From Cyclobacterium sp. (lineage in GTDB: Bacteria > Bacteroidota > Bacteroidia > Cytophagales > Cyclobacteriaceae): DNA of 64,000 nt. The number at the start of each line of letters is the position of its first letter. Within the stretch, counting starts at the first letter, position 1. Below, piece after piece: positions 53,715 through 61,993 of the stretch. The DNA lies in the NCBI RefSeq assembly GCF_014762705.1, contig NZ_JABURL010000011.1:28583-92582 (forward strand), written 5' to 3'. Under the pieces are notes generated by a model. The model did no database searches. It saw only the letters and a list, made by a program, of their open reading frames with translations, and was not told the origin of the DNA. The position numbers were made by a program, and so were the translations under genes.

Positions 53715-54152
53715 CTATGCTCCTATGTCCTCCTGCCAGAGGCCGGGGTATTCCTGAATAAACCGCTGCATCAGGGCCAGGCAGCTGCTGTCCTGGAGCA
53801 CAGTTAGCTGTACTCCATTTTCTCTGAGCAGCTGCTCGGCTCCCATAAAGGTCAGGTTTTCACCAATGATGACTTTGGGAATTCCGTATAGCAGGATGGC
53901 GCCCGAACACATGGGACAGGGAGAAAGAGTGGTATACAGCACGCATTGCCTGTAAATGGAAGCTGGTTGCCGGCCGGCATTTTCCAGGGCATCCATTTCC
54001 CCATGCAGAACGCTACTGCCTTTTTGTACCCTTTGGTTATGGCCCCTGCCGATGATGTTATCCTGGTAAACCAATACCGAGCCAATGGGTATGCCACCAC
54101 TTTCCAGGCCGGATTGAGCTTCTTCAATGGCCGCTTGCATAAATTGATCCAT
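53715..54152 (-). CDS. Yeast-type cytosine deaminase / nucleoside deaminase
   Basis: A 145-residue zinc deaminase. The zinc ligands and proton shuttle appear as LHGEMDALENAGR and SPCPMCSGAI. Residues along the whole length match the pattern of yeast Fcy1: GGIPIGSVLVY, GRGHNQRVQKGS, LYTTLSPCPMC, LYGIPKVIIGEN and the C-terminal LWQEDIG. It therefore most likely converts cytosine to uracil. Other bacterial members have been annotated as guanine or nucleoside deaminases, so substrate is not certain. It has no operon partner. Confidence 0.85.
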   Translation of the reverse strand: MDQFMQAAIEEAQSGLESGGIPIGSVLVYQDNIIGRGHNQRVQKGSSVLHGEMDALENAGRQPASIYRQCVLYTTLSPCPMCSGAILLYGIPKVIIGENLTFMGAEQLLRENGVQLTVLQDSSCLALMQRFIQEYPGLWQEDIGA

Positions 54153-54185
54153 AGGCGATGTCTGTTTTTCTCCTGGAAATTTAGC

Positions 54186-54223
54186 AAAAAAAAAATAAGC
54201 TCACGGGTTTCCCGAAAGCTTAT
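54186..54223 (-). terminator. Terminator on the minus strand downstream of the 54348-54995 gene
   Basis: ATAAGCT (54195-54201) pairs with AGCTTAT (54217-54223), with an inner CGGG/CCCG stem, and is followed on the minus strand by about ten T residues. It is 125 bases past the stop codon of the upstream gene. Confidence 0.7.
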
Positions 54224-54347
54224 CTGATAGATTAAATTATAGTTGGATGAAATTGAGCATGACTAGAACGTCACACAGTGGGATGATTATAAAGCATGCG
54301 AGATTCCATGTGGCAACTTAAAGACAATTAGAAACACATGAAATGTT

Positions 54348-54995
54348 TTAGATTTTGGTATAGGCCATTCTTTTGGAAACTTTCTTCATCAGGGCCTGAA
54401 CGATTTCTTCATTCATGCTTTCTTGATTGGCGGCAATGCCATTGTGGAATTGAACCAACAGTTCACCGTCTTCAGCATTGAAAATAGACAGGTTGATCAC
54501 CGCCAGATTGGTGAGGTTTTGTTTATTTCGACTTTCACAGTCAATGTTCCCCTCTTGACCTGCCTTGGGCTGATTGGTCTCATAATAGCCCATCACTACT
54601 GCGTCTACTCCTAAAATATGCGCCAAATGCGCAGGACTATAGCTGTAATAATTTTCAGGGGTAATGCCTGCTGCTTTCAATTTGGCATTGGAAATGGCCG
54701 GCGCCTGTATGGTAACGGACAATTTTCCATTCTCCTGCCTTTGCAGAAACCAGCTGTAAATGGCTTTTTGAATGCTTTCGCCTTCAGTTTTTTCCATCGA
54801 AGCCAACTGCTGCCCACTAATGGTATCCATTTGATCCGGCAGTAAGGTTACTTTCGTGAGAAATGGGACTGTAGCGATTGTTTCATGGGAATAAGCAATG
54901 TTTTCAAAATCTGCATTTTTAAAAAACTGCATTTGCCCCCATAGCTGGCTGACCATCATAAAAGTCAGCAAAAAAACACACATGAATCTTTTCAT
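54348..54995 (-). CDS. Secreted protein of unknown function
   Basis: A 215-residue protein with a signal peptide (FMCVFLLTFMMVSQLWG). The body contains ETIATVPFLTKVTLLPDQMD, AIYSWFLQRQENGKLSVTIQ, PAHLAHILGVDAVVMGYYET and a C-terminal LLVQFHNGIAANQESMNEEI. This pattern of a short N-terminal segment, then a region naming a conserved VDAVVMG strand, resembles CsgG/GNA1162-type envelope proteins that build a beta-sheet around an ILGVDAV motif, but the match is not strong. No neighbour helps. A terminator follows on the same strand. Confidence 0.6.
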   Translation of the reverse strand: MKRFMCVFLLTFMMVSQLWGQMQFFKNADFENIAYSHETIATVPFLTKVTLLPDQMDTISGQQLASMEKTEGESIQKAIYSWFLQRQENGKLSVTIQAPAISNAKLKAAGITPENYYSYSPAHLAHILGVDAVVMGYYETNQPKAGQEGNIDCESRNKQNLTNLAVINLSIFNAEDGELLVQFHNGIAANQESMNEEIVQALMKKVSKRMAYTKI

Positions 54996-55286
54996 GGATT
55001 AATAAGATTAAAAGGTGAATGATCTCTATTTACGTTAAAAAGCTGGAAAAAATCCAACACCGACTTCCTCTTCGATACGCATCACCCTTAAAAATTTGGT
55101 AATGATACGGAAGCAAAGATCATATAAATTACCAAAATAAAAAAATTTATTTCACTAATAAACAGTAACAAAATATGTGTTAATTTCAATTTACAAATTT
55201 ATATTTTTAAAGGGCAAATAATTGCGTACAAATAGGTTTTTCATTTTTTGGTTTAAAATTTAAATGGAAACCAGGAACACAGGCGA

Positions 55287-56642
55287 TCAACTCTTTTTCC
55301 ATTTGCCTTTGGTTTTCATTTGGTTCCGGTTTTTTTTAGCCTTACTATTTTTGTTTCCCCGTTTTTTAGGTTTTTCCTGCGCTTTTTTGGGCGGAGATTT
55401 TTTTTCATGGAAAGCCCCCTTAAAATCGGGATCACTTCCTCTTTTTTGTTTGTCTATTTCCATTTCATAGGCTTGTTTTTCCTCAAACGGGGTTTCGTGT
55501 ACTGTAACATCCCTGGGAATGCGGCGTTCCGGAACCTGCATTCGGATAATGCCCTCTATTTTTTCAAAATGGTAGACCTCTGCCGGATTGATAAAAGTAA
55601 AGGCTATGCCCTCATTTTCTGCTCTGCCGGTCCTTCCAATCCGGTGTACATAATCTTCGTAAATCAGGGGAACATCAAAATTGACCACATGGCTGACCAT
55701 GCTTACATCAAGACCCCTGGCAGCCACATCGGTGGCCACCAATATTTTAACAGTCCCTTTTTTAAATTCCTCCATGCTGTTGATGCGCGTATTCTGACCT
55801 TTGTTGGCATGGATGACCCGGATGCTTCCGGGCTGGTGATGCTCCAGGTAACGAAATACGGCTTCGGCATTCTTTCTGGATCTGGCAAACACTATTCCTC
55901 TTTCGAATTTGTTGTCTTTGACAATTTTCTCCAGCAGGTTCAGTTTGGTTTGGAAATTGGGCACAAAAAACTTGGCTTGTGTAATGGTCTCAGCAGTGGT
56001 GGCCTGCTGTGCTATTTCCACCCTCTCCGGAAACTCAAGAAATTCGTGTGATAATTTTTCAATTCTTTCGCTAAAAGTAGCAGAAAAAAGGAGGTTTTGG
56101 CGTTTTACCGGGATGATTTCCAAAATAGCCCTAATCTGGGGCAGAAATCCCATATCCAGCATTTTGTCAGCTTCATCCAGGATCATGGTTTTGATATCCC
56201 GGGTATACAACACTTCTTTTTTGTACAGGTCCATAAACCTACCCGGAGTGGCGATGATGATATCCGCACCCTGTGCTACTTTTTCTATTTGAGGTTTTGG
56301 TCCAAGACCACCATACAAGCATACAAACCGCAGGTCGGTGTATTTTCCCAAACCCATGATGTCTGCTTCTATCTGCATGACCAGTTCTCTGGTCGGTGCC
56401 AGTATCAGCGCCCGGGGATGCTCCCCCTGCGCATATTTGACCTTATAAAGGAGTGGTAGCAGGTAAGCCGCAGTTTTACCGGTACCTGTTTGGGCAATAC
56501 CAAGGATGTCATGACCGGAGAGGGCGAGGGGGATGGCTTTTTCCTGGATAGGGGTGGGTTTTGTATATCCGATTTCTTTTATCGCGTTTAAAAGTTGGGT
56601 ATTGAGTTTAAAATTTTCAAAAGATTGCAGCCGATCGGACAT
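55287..56642 (-). CDS. DEAD-box RNA helicase, RhlE-like
   Basis: The 451-residue protein has all DEAD-box motifs: Q motif TKPTPIQEKAIPLALSG, motif I AQTGTGKT, PTRELVMQIEAD, motif II DEADKMLDMGF, motif III FSATF and motif VI HRIGRTGR. The final 60 residues are rich in Lys, Gly and Asn (KKRGNKNSKAKKNRNQMKTK), a basic RNA-binding tail common in Bacteroidota RhlE-like helicases. It probably remodels RNA during ribosome assembly, cold growth or decay. It is divergently oriented to pyrC. Confidence 0.93.
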   Translation of the reverse strand: MSDRLQSFENFKLNTQLLNAIKEIGYTKPTPIQEKAIPLALSGHDILGIAQTGTGKTAAYLLPLLYKVKYAQGEHPRALILAPTRELVMQIEADIMGLGKYTDLRFVCLYGGLGPKPQIEKVAQGADIIIATPGRFMDLYKKEVLYTRDIKTMILDEADKMLDMGFLPQIRAILEIIPVKRQNLLFSATFSERIEKLSHEFLEFPERVEIAQQATTAETITQAKFFVPNFQTKLNLLEKIVKDNKFERGIVFARSRKNAEAVFRYLEHHQPGSIRVIHANKGQNTRINSMEEFKKGTVKILVATDVAARGLDVSMVSHVVNFDVPLIYEDYVHRIGRTGRAENEGIAFTFINPAEVYHFEKIEGIIRMQVPERRIPRDVTVHETPFEEKQAYEMEIDKQKRGSDPDFKGAFHEKKSPPKKAQEKPKKRGNKNSKAKKNRNQMKTKGKWKKS

Positions 56643-56711
56643 GATTTTATAATTTTAAGGAAAATATGAGGAATGAAATTTTCATACACCCGCCCATAAA
56701 AAACAAATGAC

Positions 56712-58055
56712 ATGAAAAGAATATTGATCCGTGATGCAAATATAGTGAATGAAGGGAAGATAATGCGAGGGGATACCTATATAAAGGAGGGGTTGATTTT
56801 TGCAGTTGGAGGAGACCTTTCCGGTCATGAGGCCGATATTGAAATAAATGCCGGGGGAAAATACCTGTTGCCGGGTTTAATTGATGATCAGGTTCATTTT
56901 CGCGAGCCCGGATTGACCCATAAAGCTGAAATTTACACGGAAAGTAAGGCTGCAGTGGCTGGAGGAATCACCAGTTATATGGAGATGCCCAACACTGATC
57001 CACAAACGACCGACCTGGAATTGCTGGAAAGTAAATATGATTTGGCGGCAGGAAAATCCCTGGCCAACTATTCTTTTTACCTGGGAGCTACCAATGACAA
57101 TATTGAGACTATCAAACAAGTCAATCCGGAAACAGTCTGTGGAGTGAAGGTTTTTCAGGGATCTTCCACCGGAAATATGCTGGTAGACAATCCGGATAGC
57201 CTGGAGAAAATATTCAGGTATTGCCCTATATTAATCGCCACCCATAGTGAAAATGACGATATCATCAAGGCCAACCTGGAAAAATACAAAAAGGAATACG
57301 GGGACAACATTCCAACCCGTTTCCATCCAAAAATCCGGACAGAGGCCGCCTGCTTCGACGCCTCCAAGACAGTGGTGGACATGGCAAGAATGTATGGTAG
57401 CAAGCTACATGTCCTGCATATCAGCACAGCCAAGGAAGTCCGGCTTTTTGACCATAGGCTTCCATTGGAGGAAAAACGCATTACGGCCGAGGCCTGTGTG
57501 CACCATTTGTGGTTTGCTGAAGAAGATTACGAAGAAAAAGGCAATTTCATCAAATGGAACCCTGCCATTAAAACCGCAAAAGACAGGGAAGGCATTTTAA
57601 AAGGGCTACTTGATGGGCATATCGACGTAATTGCCACGGATCATGCCCCACATACCCTGGAAGAGAAATCCCATCCTTACACCTCAGCTCCTTCAGGTGG
57701 TCCCCTGGTGCAGCATTGCTTGCCGGCTTTGTTGGAAATGTACCATGAAAATAAAATAAGTCTGGAGGAGATTGTTCAAAAAACCAGCCACAATGTGTCA
57801 GTACTTTTTGAAATCGAAAAGAGAGGTTACCTCCGGCCGGGATATAAGGCAGATATGGTATTGGTTGATCTAAATGACCCCTGGGAAGTAAAGCGAGAGA
57901 ATATCTTATCAAAATGCGGCTGGTCTCCCTTTGAGGGGCAGACCTTCCGTTCAAAAATCACCCATACCATCGTTTCCGGACACCTGGCGTACGATAATGG
58001 CACATTTAACGAAAGTAAAAAGGGGGAAAGGCTTAAATTTTCAAGAAATATATAA
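56712..58055 (+). CDS. pyrC: Dihydroorotase
   Basis: The 447-residue amidohydrolase forms dihydroorotate from carbamoyl aspartate in pyrimidine synthesis. Metal-site motifs are LPGLIDDQVHFREPG near residues 53-67 (Gln60 at the position of the usual first His; His62 is kept), GVKVFQGSSTG with the lysine that is normally carbamylated, LHVLHIST, AEACVHHLWF and VIATDHAPH. Length fits the class I type. The Gln replacement is discussed as a finding. Confidence 0.92.
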   Translation: MKRILIRDANIVNEGKIMRGDTYIKEGLIFAVGGDLSGHEADIEINAGGKYLLPGLIDDQVHFREPGLTHKAEIYTESKAAVAGGITSYMEMPNTDPQTTDLELLESKYDLAAGKSLANYSFYLGATNDNIETIKQVNPETVCGVKVFQGSSTGNMLVDNPDSLEKIFRYCPILIATHSENDDIIKANLEKYKKEYGDNIPTRFHPKIRTEAACFDASKTVVDMARMYGSKLHVLHISTAKEVRLFDHRLPLEEKRITAEACVHHLWFAEEDYEEKGNFIKWNPAIKTAKDREGILKGLLDGHIDVIATDHAPHTLEEKSHPYTSAPSGGPLVQHCLPALLEMYHENKISLEEIVQKTSHNVSVLFEIEKRGYLRPGYKADMVLVDLNDPWEVKRENILSKCGWSPFEGQTFRSKITHTIVSGHLAYDNGTFNESKKGERLKFSRNI

Positions 58056-58061
58056 CATTAT

Positions 58062-58093
58062 TTTGCTTGACTAAAAAAAGCATATTACCTTTG
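58062..58093 (+). promoter_or_regulatory. Consensus promoter of tRNA-His
   Basis: TTTG (58062-58065) is followed after 20 bases by TACCTTTG (58086-58093), an exact -7 match. The tRNA starts 39 bases after the -7 element. Confidence 0.75.
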
Positions 58094-58131
58094 CGTTCTC
58101 TTCTGATAAAAGGATCAAAAGAGCATCAAAT

Positions 58132-58206
58132 GGTGATTGTAGCTCAGCTGGTTAGAGCGCTGGTTTGTGGCACCAGAGGTCGCCGGTTCGAACCCGGTCT
58201 TTCACC
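58132..58206 (+). tRNA. tRNA-His (GTG)
   Basis: The cloverleaf includes G-1 (58132) opposite C73 (58206), D stem GCTC/GAGC, anticodon loop TTGTGGC with anticodon GTG (58167-58169) and T loop TTCGAAC. The acceptor stem has two adjacent T-T mismatches (58137 with 58201, 58138 with 58200), which is unusual. CCA is not encoded. Confidence 0.92.
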
Positions 58207-58208
58207 CA

Positions 58209-58240
58209 GACCCTCCCCAAAAATGGGAGGGTCCTTTTTT
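58209..58240 (+). terminator. Terminator of tRNA-His
   Basis: GACCCTCCC (58209-58217) pairs with GGGAGGGTC (58225-58233) around a seven-base loop, followed by a run of T. Confidence 0.88.
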
Positions 58241-58470
58241 ATAAGGACAGATTTAATGTTTTTAGGGATGTTTTCAAATTAGGCCATTCAATGGGCAAAA
58301 TTTTAAAACACTTTGAAACGAATTACGTTTTTTGACAAGAATCATGATGTGGCATATAGATAATTTCAAACCTAATTTAAATCACAAAAATTACCATCGC
58401 CATGCAGGTTGATTTATGGCATTTTATTTGATTATCATTTGTTTTAGGATTTATTTAATATTCAGAAGTC

Positions 58471-58605
58471 ATGTTCCAATTATTCCGCCCTTCTAAAAAA
58501 TTCCCTCAAATCAGGTATGTCAATTTGAGTCAGATTCAACAGTATATCATGAAATTTGAGGAGTCTATAAAGAATTTGGAAGAAATCCAAAACGAAAGTA
58601 GCTGA
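58471..58605 (+). CDS. Possible small protein (44 residues)
   Basis: An ATG at 58471 opens a frame of 44 codons with a balanced, helix-forming composition (FRPSKKFPQIRYVNLSQIQQ, then KFEESIKNLEEIQNESS). It ends 29 bases before an intrinsic terminator, a layout typical of a short monocistronic gene. There is no hydrophobic segment and no recognised family. No strong ribosome binding site is visible, as is normal for this phylum. Confidence 0.4.
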   Translation: MFQLFRPSKKFPQIRYVNLSQIQQYIMKFEESIKNLEEIQNESS

Positions 58606-58633
58606 TCCATAGCACTGTATAATGTAATACAAC

Positions 58634-58656
58634 AGGGCATTTATGCCCTTTTTTTG
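58634..58656 (+). terminator. Terminator after the small ORF
   Basis: AGGGCA (58634-58639) pairs with TGCCCT (58644-58649) around a four-base loop, followed by seven T residues. Confidence 0.75.
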
Positions 58657-58782
58657 TGTCTTATTTTTTCCTGAATAGCTTTTTTACCTGCAAGAAAAAC
58701 TTATTTGCACTAGTTTTTCCAACATTTATTTTACTTTACGAAGTATTCAAGTATTTTTATGAAAACCACAAAAATTGTTTAA

Positions 58783-60699
58783 ATGAGCTACATACATTTC
58801 GATAAGACGCAACTCATCAACCTGAATTATTCTTTGGAAAAGGAAATAATTCGATCTAACCGCTCAGGTTGTTACACGAGTACAACGATTATCGGCTGCA
58901 ATACAAGAAAATACCATGGTTTGCTCGTGGCGCCACAGCCTCAGATTGATGGTCAGCTGCATGTTTTACTTTCCAACGTCCACGAAACCATTGCCCAAAA
59001 GGATGCGGTTTTCAACCTTGGTATTACCAAATATCCTGGCAATTATTATCCGAGGGGGCACAAATACCTTGAAGATTTTGATTCAGAACCCATCCCTAAA
59101 CTCACCTACCGGGTAGGAGGAGTCCTTTTGGAAAAGGAAATCATTCTGGATTCCACGGCAGATAGGGTTATGATCAAATATACCTTGCTGGAGGCATTGA
59201 TCCCTACCAAAATCAGGGTGAGTCCTTTCCTGGCTTTCAGGGGCTACCACACCCTTTCCAAAGCCAATACTTATGTAAATAAAAAAATCAAGAAAATAAA
59301 AAACGGGGTTCAGTTCAAATTGTATGACTCCTATGACGCCCTTTCTTTACAGGTTTCAAAGGATAATGTCTTTGTACCCGTACCCGATTGGTTTTATAAT
59401 ATTGAATACATCAGGGAAATCGAGCGGGGCTACGACTATCAGGAAGACTTGTATGTGCCTGGGTATTTCGAATTTGACATGGAAAAGGGTGAATCCGTCA
59501 TACTTTCAGCCGGATTGAAGGAAGCAGATCCGCAAAAACTGCAGGCTTCTTTCGAAAAAGAGATCAGCAGGAGAATACCCAGGGACAATTTTGAAAATTG
59601 TCTTAAAAATTCAGCAGGACAATTTATCAGCAGAAGAGGAGGGGAAACAAGGGTCATTGCCGGTTATCCCTGGTTTGGCTGGTGGGGAAGAGACACCTTT
59701 ATAGCACTGCCAGGATTAACCCTGACCATGGGGGATTCACAGACTTTTCTGGAAGTCATGGATAGCATGTCCAAGGATCTGAAAGGCGCACTGTTCCCGA
59801 ATGTGGGCAGCGGGGTGATGACCAATATGAATTCCATTGATGCACCCTTGTGGTATTTTTGGGCATTGCAGCAATACGTGCTGTTCACAGGGGATAAGGA
59901 AACCATTGTATCGAGGTACCTCGAAAAGTGCAAAGGCATCATTGAAGGCTTTAAAAAAGGGACGGCTTTCAATATTCACGTAAAGGAAAATGGCTTGTTG
60001 TGTGGCGGTGAGGAAGGGATTGCCCTGACATGGATGGATGCCGTTACCAAGGATGGTCCGGTTACTCCCAGAATGGGATGCCCGGTAGAAATCAACGCCC
60101 TATGGTACAATGCACTGTGTTTTTATCATGAACTCACCGGGGATGCAGCCATCAGGGCGTTGGCTGACAAGGTTGGGGAATCCTTCTTGGAGGTTTTTTG
60201 GAGCGATAAAAAAGGCTACCTGGCCGACGTTGTGGATGAAGATGAAAAAGACTGGTCCATCCGGCCCAATATGGTTTTTGCCACTTCTTTGCCCTACAGC
60301 CCATTAAGCAATGATCAAAAGGATCAGGTTCTGGAGGTGGTTAAAAGCAATCTATTCACCAATAGAGGACTCAGGACACTGGCACCAAGTGATCCCAGAT
60401 ATAAGGGCTATTACAAGGGCGACCAGTATGAACGAGACAATGCCTATCACCAGGGGACGGCCTGGCCCTGGCTTTTGGGTCATTTTGCTGAGGGTTACCT
60501 GAAGCTGCATGGCAAACAAGGTAAAAAGCTTGTGGAAAATATGATCAGTAGCTTTGACGGTGTAATGACCCAATATGGTATAGGCACCATAGCGGAAATT
60601 TATGACGGAGATCCTCCCCACCGACCCAAGGGCTCTATTTCCCAGGCATGGAGTGTGGGGGAATTGTTAAGGATGAAATATTTAATCAATAATCTCTAA
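58783..60699 (+). CDS. Glycogen debranching enzyme (amylo-alpha-1,6-glucosidase, GH133 type)
   Basis: The 638-residue cytoplasmic enzyme has an N-terminal beta-sandwich domain (residues about 1-270; RSNRSGCYTSTTIIGCNTRK, YHGLLVAPQ) and a C-terminal alpha/alpha toroid (about 290-638; YPWFGWWGRDTFIALPGLTL, GVMTNMNSIDAPLWYFWAL, GIALTWMDAVTKDGPVTPR). It should hydrolyse the alpha-1,6 branch glucose of glycogen. It is the first gene of a three-gene run with a GT4 synthase and GH57 gene on the plus strand. Confidence 0.92.
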   Translation: MSYIHFDKTQLINLNYSLEKEIIRSNRSGCYTSTTIIGCNTRKYHGLLVAPQPQIDGQLHVLLSNVHETIAQKDAVFNLGITKYPGNYYPRGHKYLEDFDSEPIPKLTYRVGGVLLEKEIILDSTADRVMIKYTLLEALIPTKIRVSPFLAFRGYHTLSKANTYVNKKIKKIKNGVQFKLYDSYDALSLQVSKDNVFVPVPDWFYNIEYIREIERGYDYQEDLYVPGYFEFDMEKGESVILSAGLKEADPQKLQASFEKEISRRIPRDNFENCLKNSAGQFISRRGGETRVIAGYPWFGWWGRDTFIALPGLTLTMGDSQTFLEVMDSMSKDLKGALFPNVGSGVMTNMNSIDAPLWYFWALQQYVLFTGDKETIVSRYLEKCKGIIEGFKKGTAFNIHVKENGLLCGGEEGIALTWMDAVTKDGPVTPRMGCPVEINALWYNALCFYHELTGDAAIRALADKVGESFLEVFWSDKKGYLADVVDEDEKDWSIRPNMVFATSLPYSPLSNDQKDQVLEVVKSNLFTNRGLRTLAPSDPRYKGYYKGDQYERDNAYHQGTAWPWLLGHFAEGYLKLHGKQGKKLVENMISSFDGVMTQYGIGTIAEIYDGDPPHRPKGSISQAWSVGELLRMKYLINNL

Positions 60700-60709
60700 A
60701 AGGATTTGT

Positions 60710-61990
60710 ATGAAAGTTTTAATGTTTGGATGGGAATTTCCACCCCATATCTCCGGAGGATTGGGTACTGCCTGTTATGGGCTGGTAAAGGGAATGGCCC
60801 ACCACAAACAAGACCTGATTTTCGTTGTCCCTAAATTGTGGGGAGATGAGGATCCATTGGCCGAATTTGTCAATGCCAGCGATGTGGAAATCGATTACCG
60901 GGAGCGTCGTTTTCGGGATATCTGGAAAAACCTCACCTACCTGGAGGTCAGTTCTTTTTTAATCCCCTACCTCAGCCCGGAAGAATACCAAAACCATACA
61001 GAAAGATTACTCAAAGACCAGGACGAATTGGAATCCAGTGTACTGGCCAATAAATTCAGTTTCAGCGGTAAATATGGGAAAGACCTGATTTTAGAAGTTT
61101 CCCGCTATGCATTGGTAGCAGCACAGATCGCAAAAAACAAGGAGTTTGATCTGATACACGCCCATGACTGGTTGTCATTTCCAGCAGGGATAGCGGCTAA
61201 GAAAATGAGTGGCAAGCCATTGATCGCACATGTTCATGCCACCGAATTTGACCGGTCAGGGCAGACCGTTAACCAAAGGGTTTACGATATTGAAAGAGCA
61301 GGAATGGAAGCGGCAGATAAAATTATTGCCGTCAGTCAGCTGACCAAAAACACCATTGTTTCCAAATATGGTATTCCCGAAGAAAAAGTCATTGTGGTGC
61401 ACAATGCCGTGTTAGACACCAGTATCATCAAATCCAAAGAAAAGAAAAAAGTACCTGAGAAAATTGTTACTTTTTTGGGGAGGATTACTTTCCAAAAGGG
61501 CCCCGAGTATTTTGTGGAGGCGGCCTACAAGGTGATCAAAAAAGATGACAATGTAAGGTTTGTTATGGCAGGTTCCGGGGATTTATTGAACCGGATGATT
61601 CAACGGGTGGCGGAATTGAGGATTGGTACCAAATTTCATTTTACAGGATTTCTAAAAGGCGATGATGTGGACAAAATGTTTGCACTAAGTGACGTATATG
61701 TGATGCCTTCAGTTTCCGAACCTTTTGGCATTTCCCCACTGGAGGCCGTAAGGCACAATACTCCGGTCATTATTTCCAAACAATCCGGTGTGGCCGAAGT
61801 GCTGCAAAATGCCGTCAAGGTAGATTTTTGGGACATAGATACCATGGCGGATGCCATTTTTGCGCTGCTCCATTACAATGGGATTTCCAAAATGTTTAAG
61901 GAGTTAGGTAGAGAGGAGTTGAAAAAACTAAAATGGGAGCATGTGGCCAAAAAAGTAATCGATATTTATACGCAAACTGTTAATCAATAG
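60710..61990 (+). CDS. GT4-family glycosyltransferase, probable glycogen synthase
   Basis: A 426-residue GT-B enzyme. The N-terminus MFGWEFPPHISGGLGTAC carries the glycine-rich nucleotide-sugar loop, HAHDWLSFPAGI and AHVHATEFDR follow, and the C-terminal donor domain has SEPFGISPLEAVRHNTPVI with the E-x7-E motif. This pattern is that of starch/glycogen synthase-like GT4 enzymes used in place of GlgA (GT5) in some bacteria and archaea. It lies 11 bases after the debranching gene; GH57 follows at once. Confidence 0.85.
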   Translation: MKVLMFGWEFPPHISGGLGTACYGLVKGMAHHKQDLIFVVPKLWGDEDPLAEFVNASDVEIDYRERRFRDIWKNLTYLEVSSFLIPYLSPEEYQNHTERLLKDQDELESSVLANKFSFSGKYGKDLILEVSRYALVAAQIAKNKEFDLIHAHDWLSFPAGIAAKKMSGKPLIAHVHATEFDRSGQTVNQRVYDIERAGMEAADKIIAVSQLTKNTIVSKYGIPEEKVIVVHNAVLDTSIIKSKEKKKVPEKIVTFLGRITFQKGPEYFVEAAYKVIKKDDNVRFVMAGSGDLLNRMIQRVAELRIGTKFHFTGFLKGDDVDKMFALSDVYVMPSVSEPFGISPLEAVRHNTPVIISKQSGVAEVLQNAVKVDFWDIDTMADAIFALLHYNGISKMFKELGREELKKLKWEHVAKKVIDIYTQTVNQ

Positions 61991-61993
61991 GAT

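Larger units (their letters stand above)
58241..58782. other. Gap between tRNA-His and the debranching enzyme gene
   Basis: Of these 542 bases only the 44-codon frame at 58471-58605 and its following hairpin look meaningful. The rest is AT rich; no exact TAnnTTTG element was found for the glycogen operon that starts at 58783. Confidence 0.55.

Noticed and set aside
55320..56051. 243-codon open frame on the plus strand opposite the DEAD-box helicase
   Set aside because: It is antisense to an unmistakable helicase gene and is rich in Phe and Cys, typical of shadow frames.
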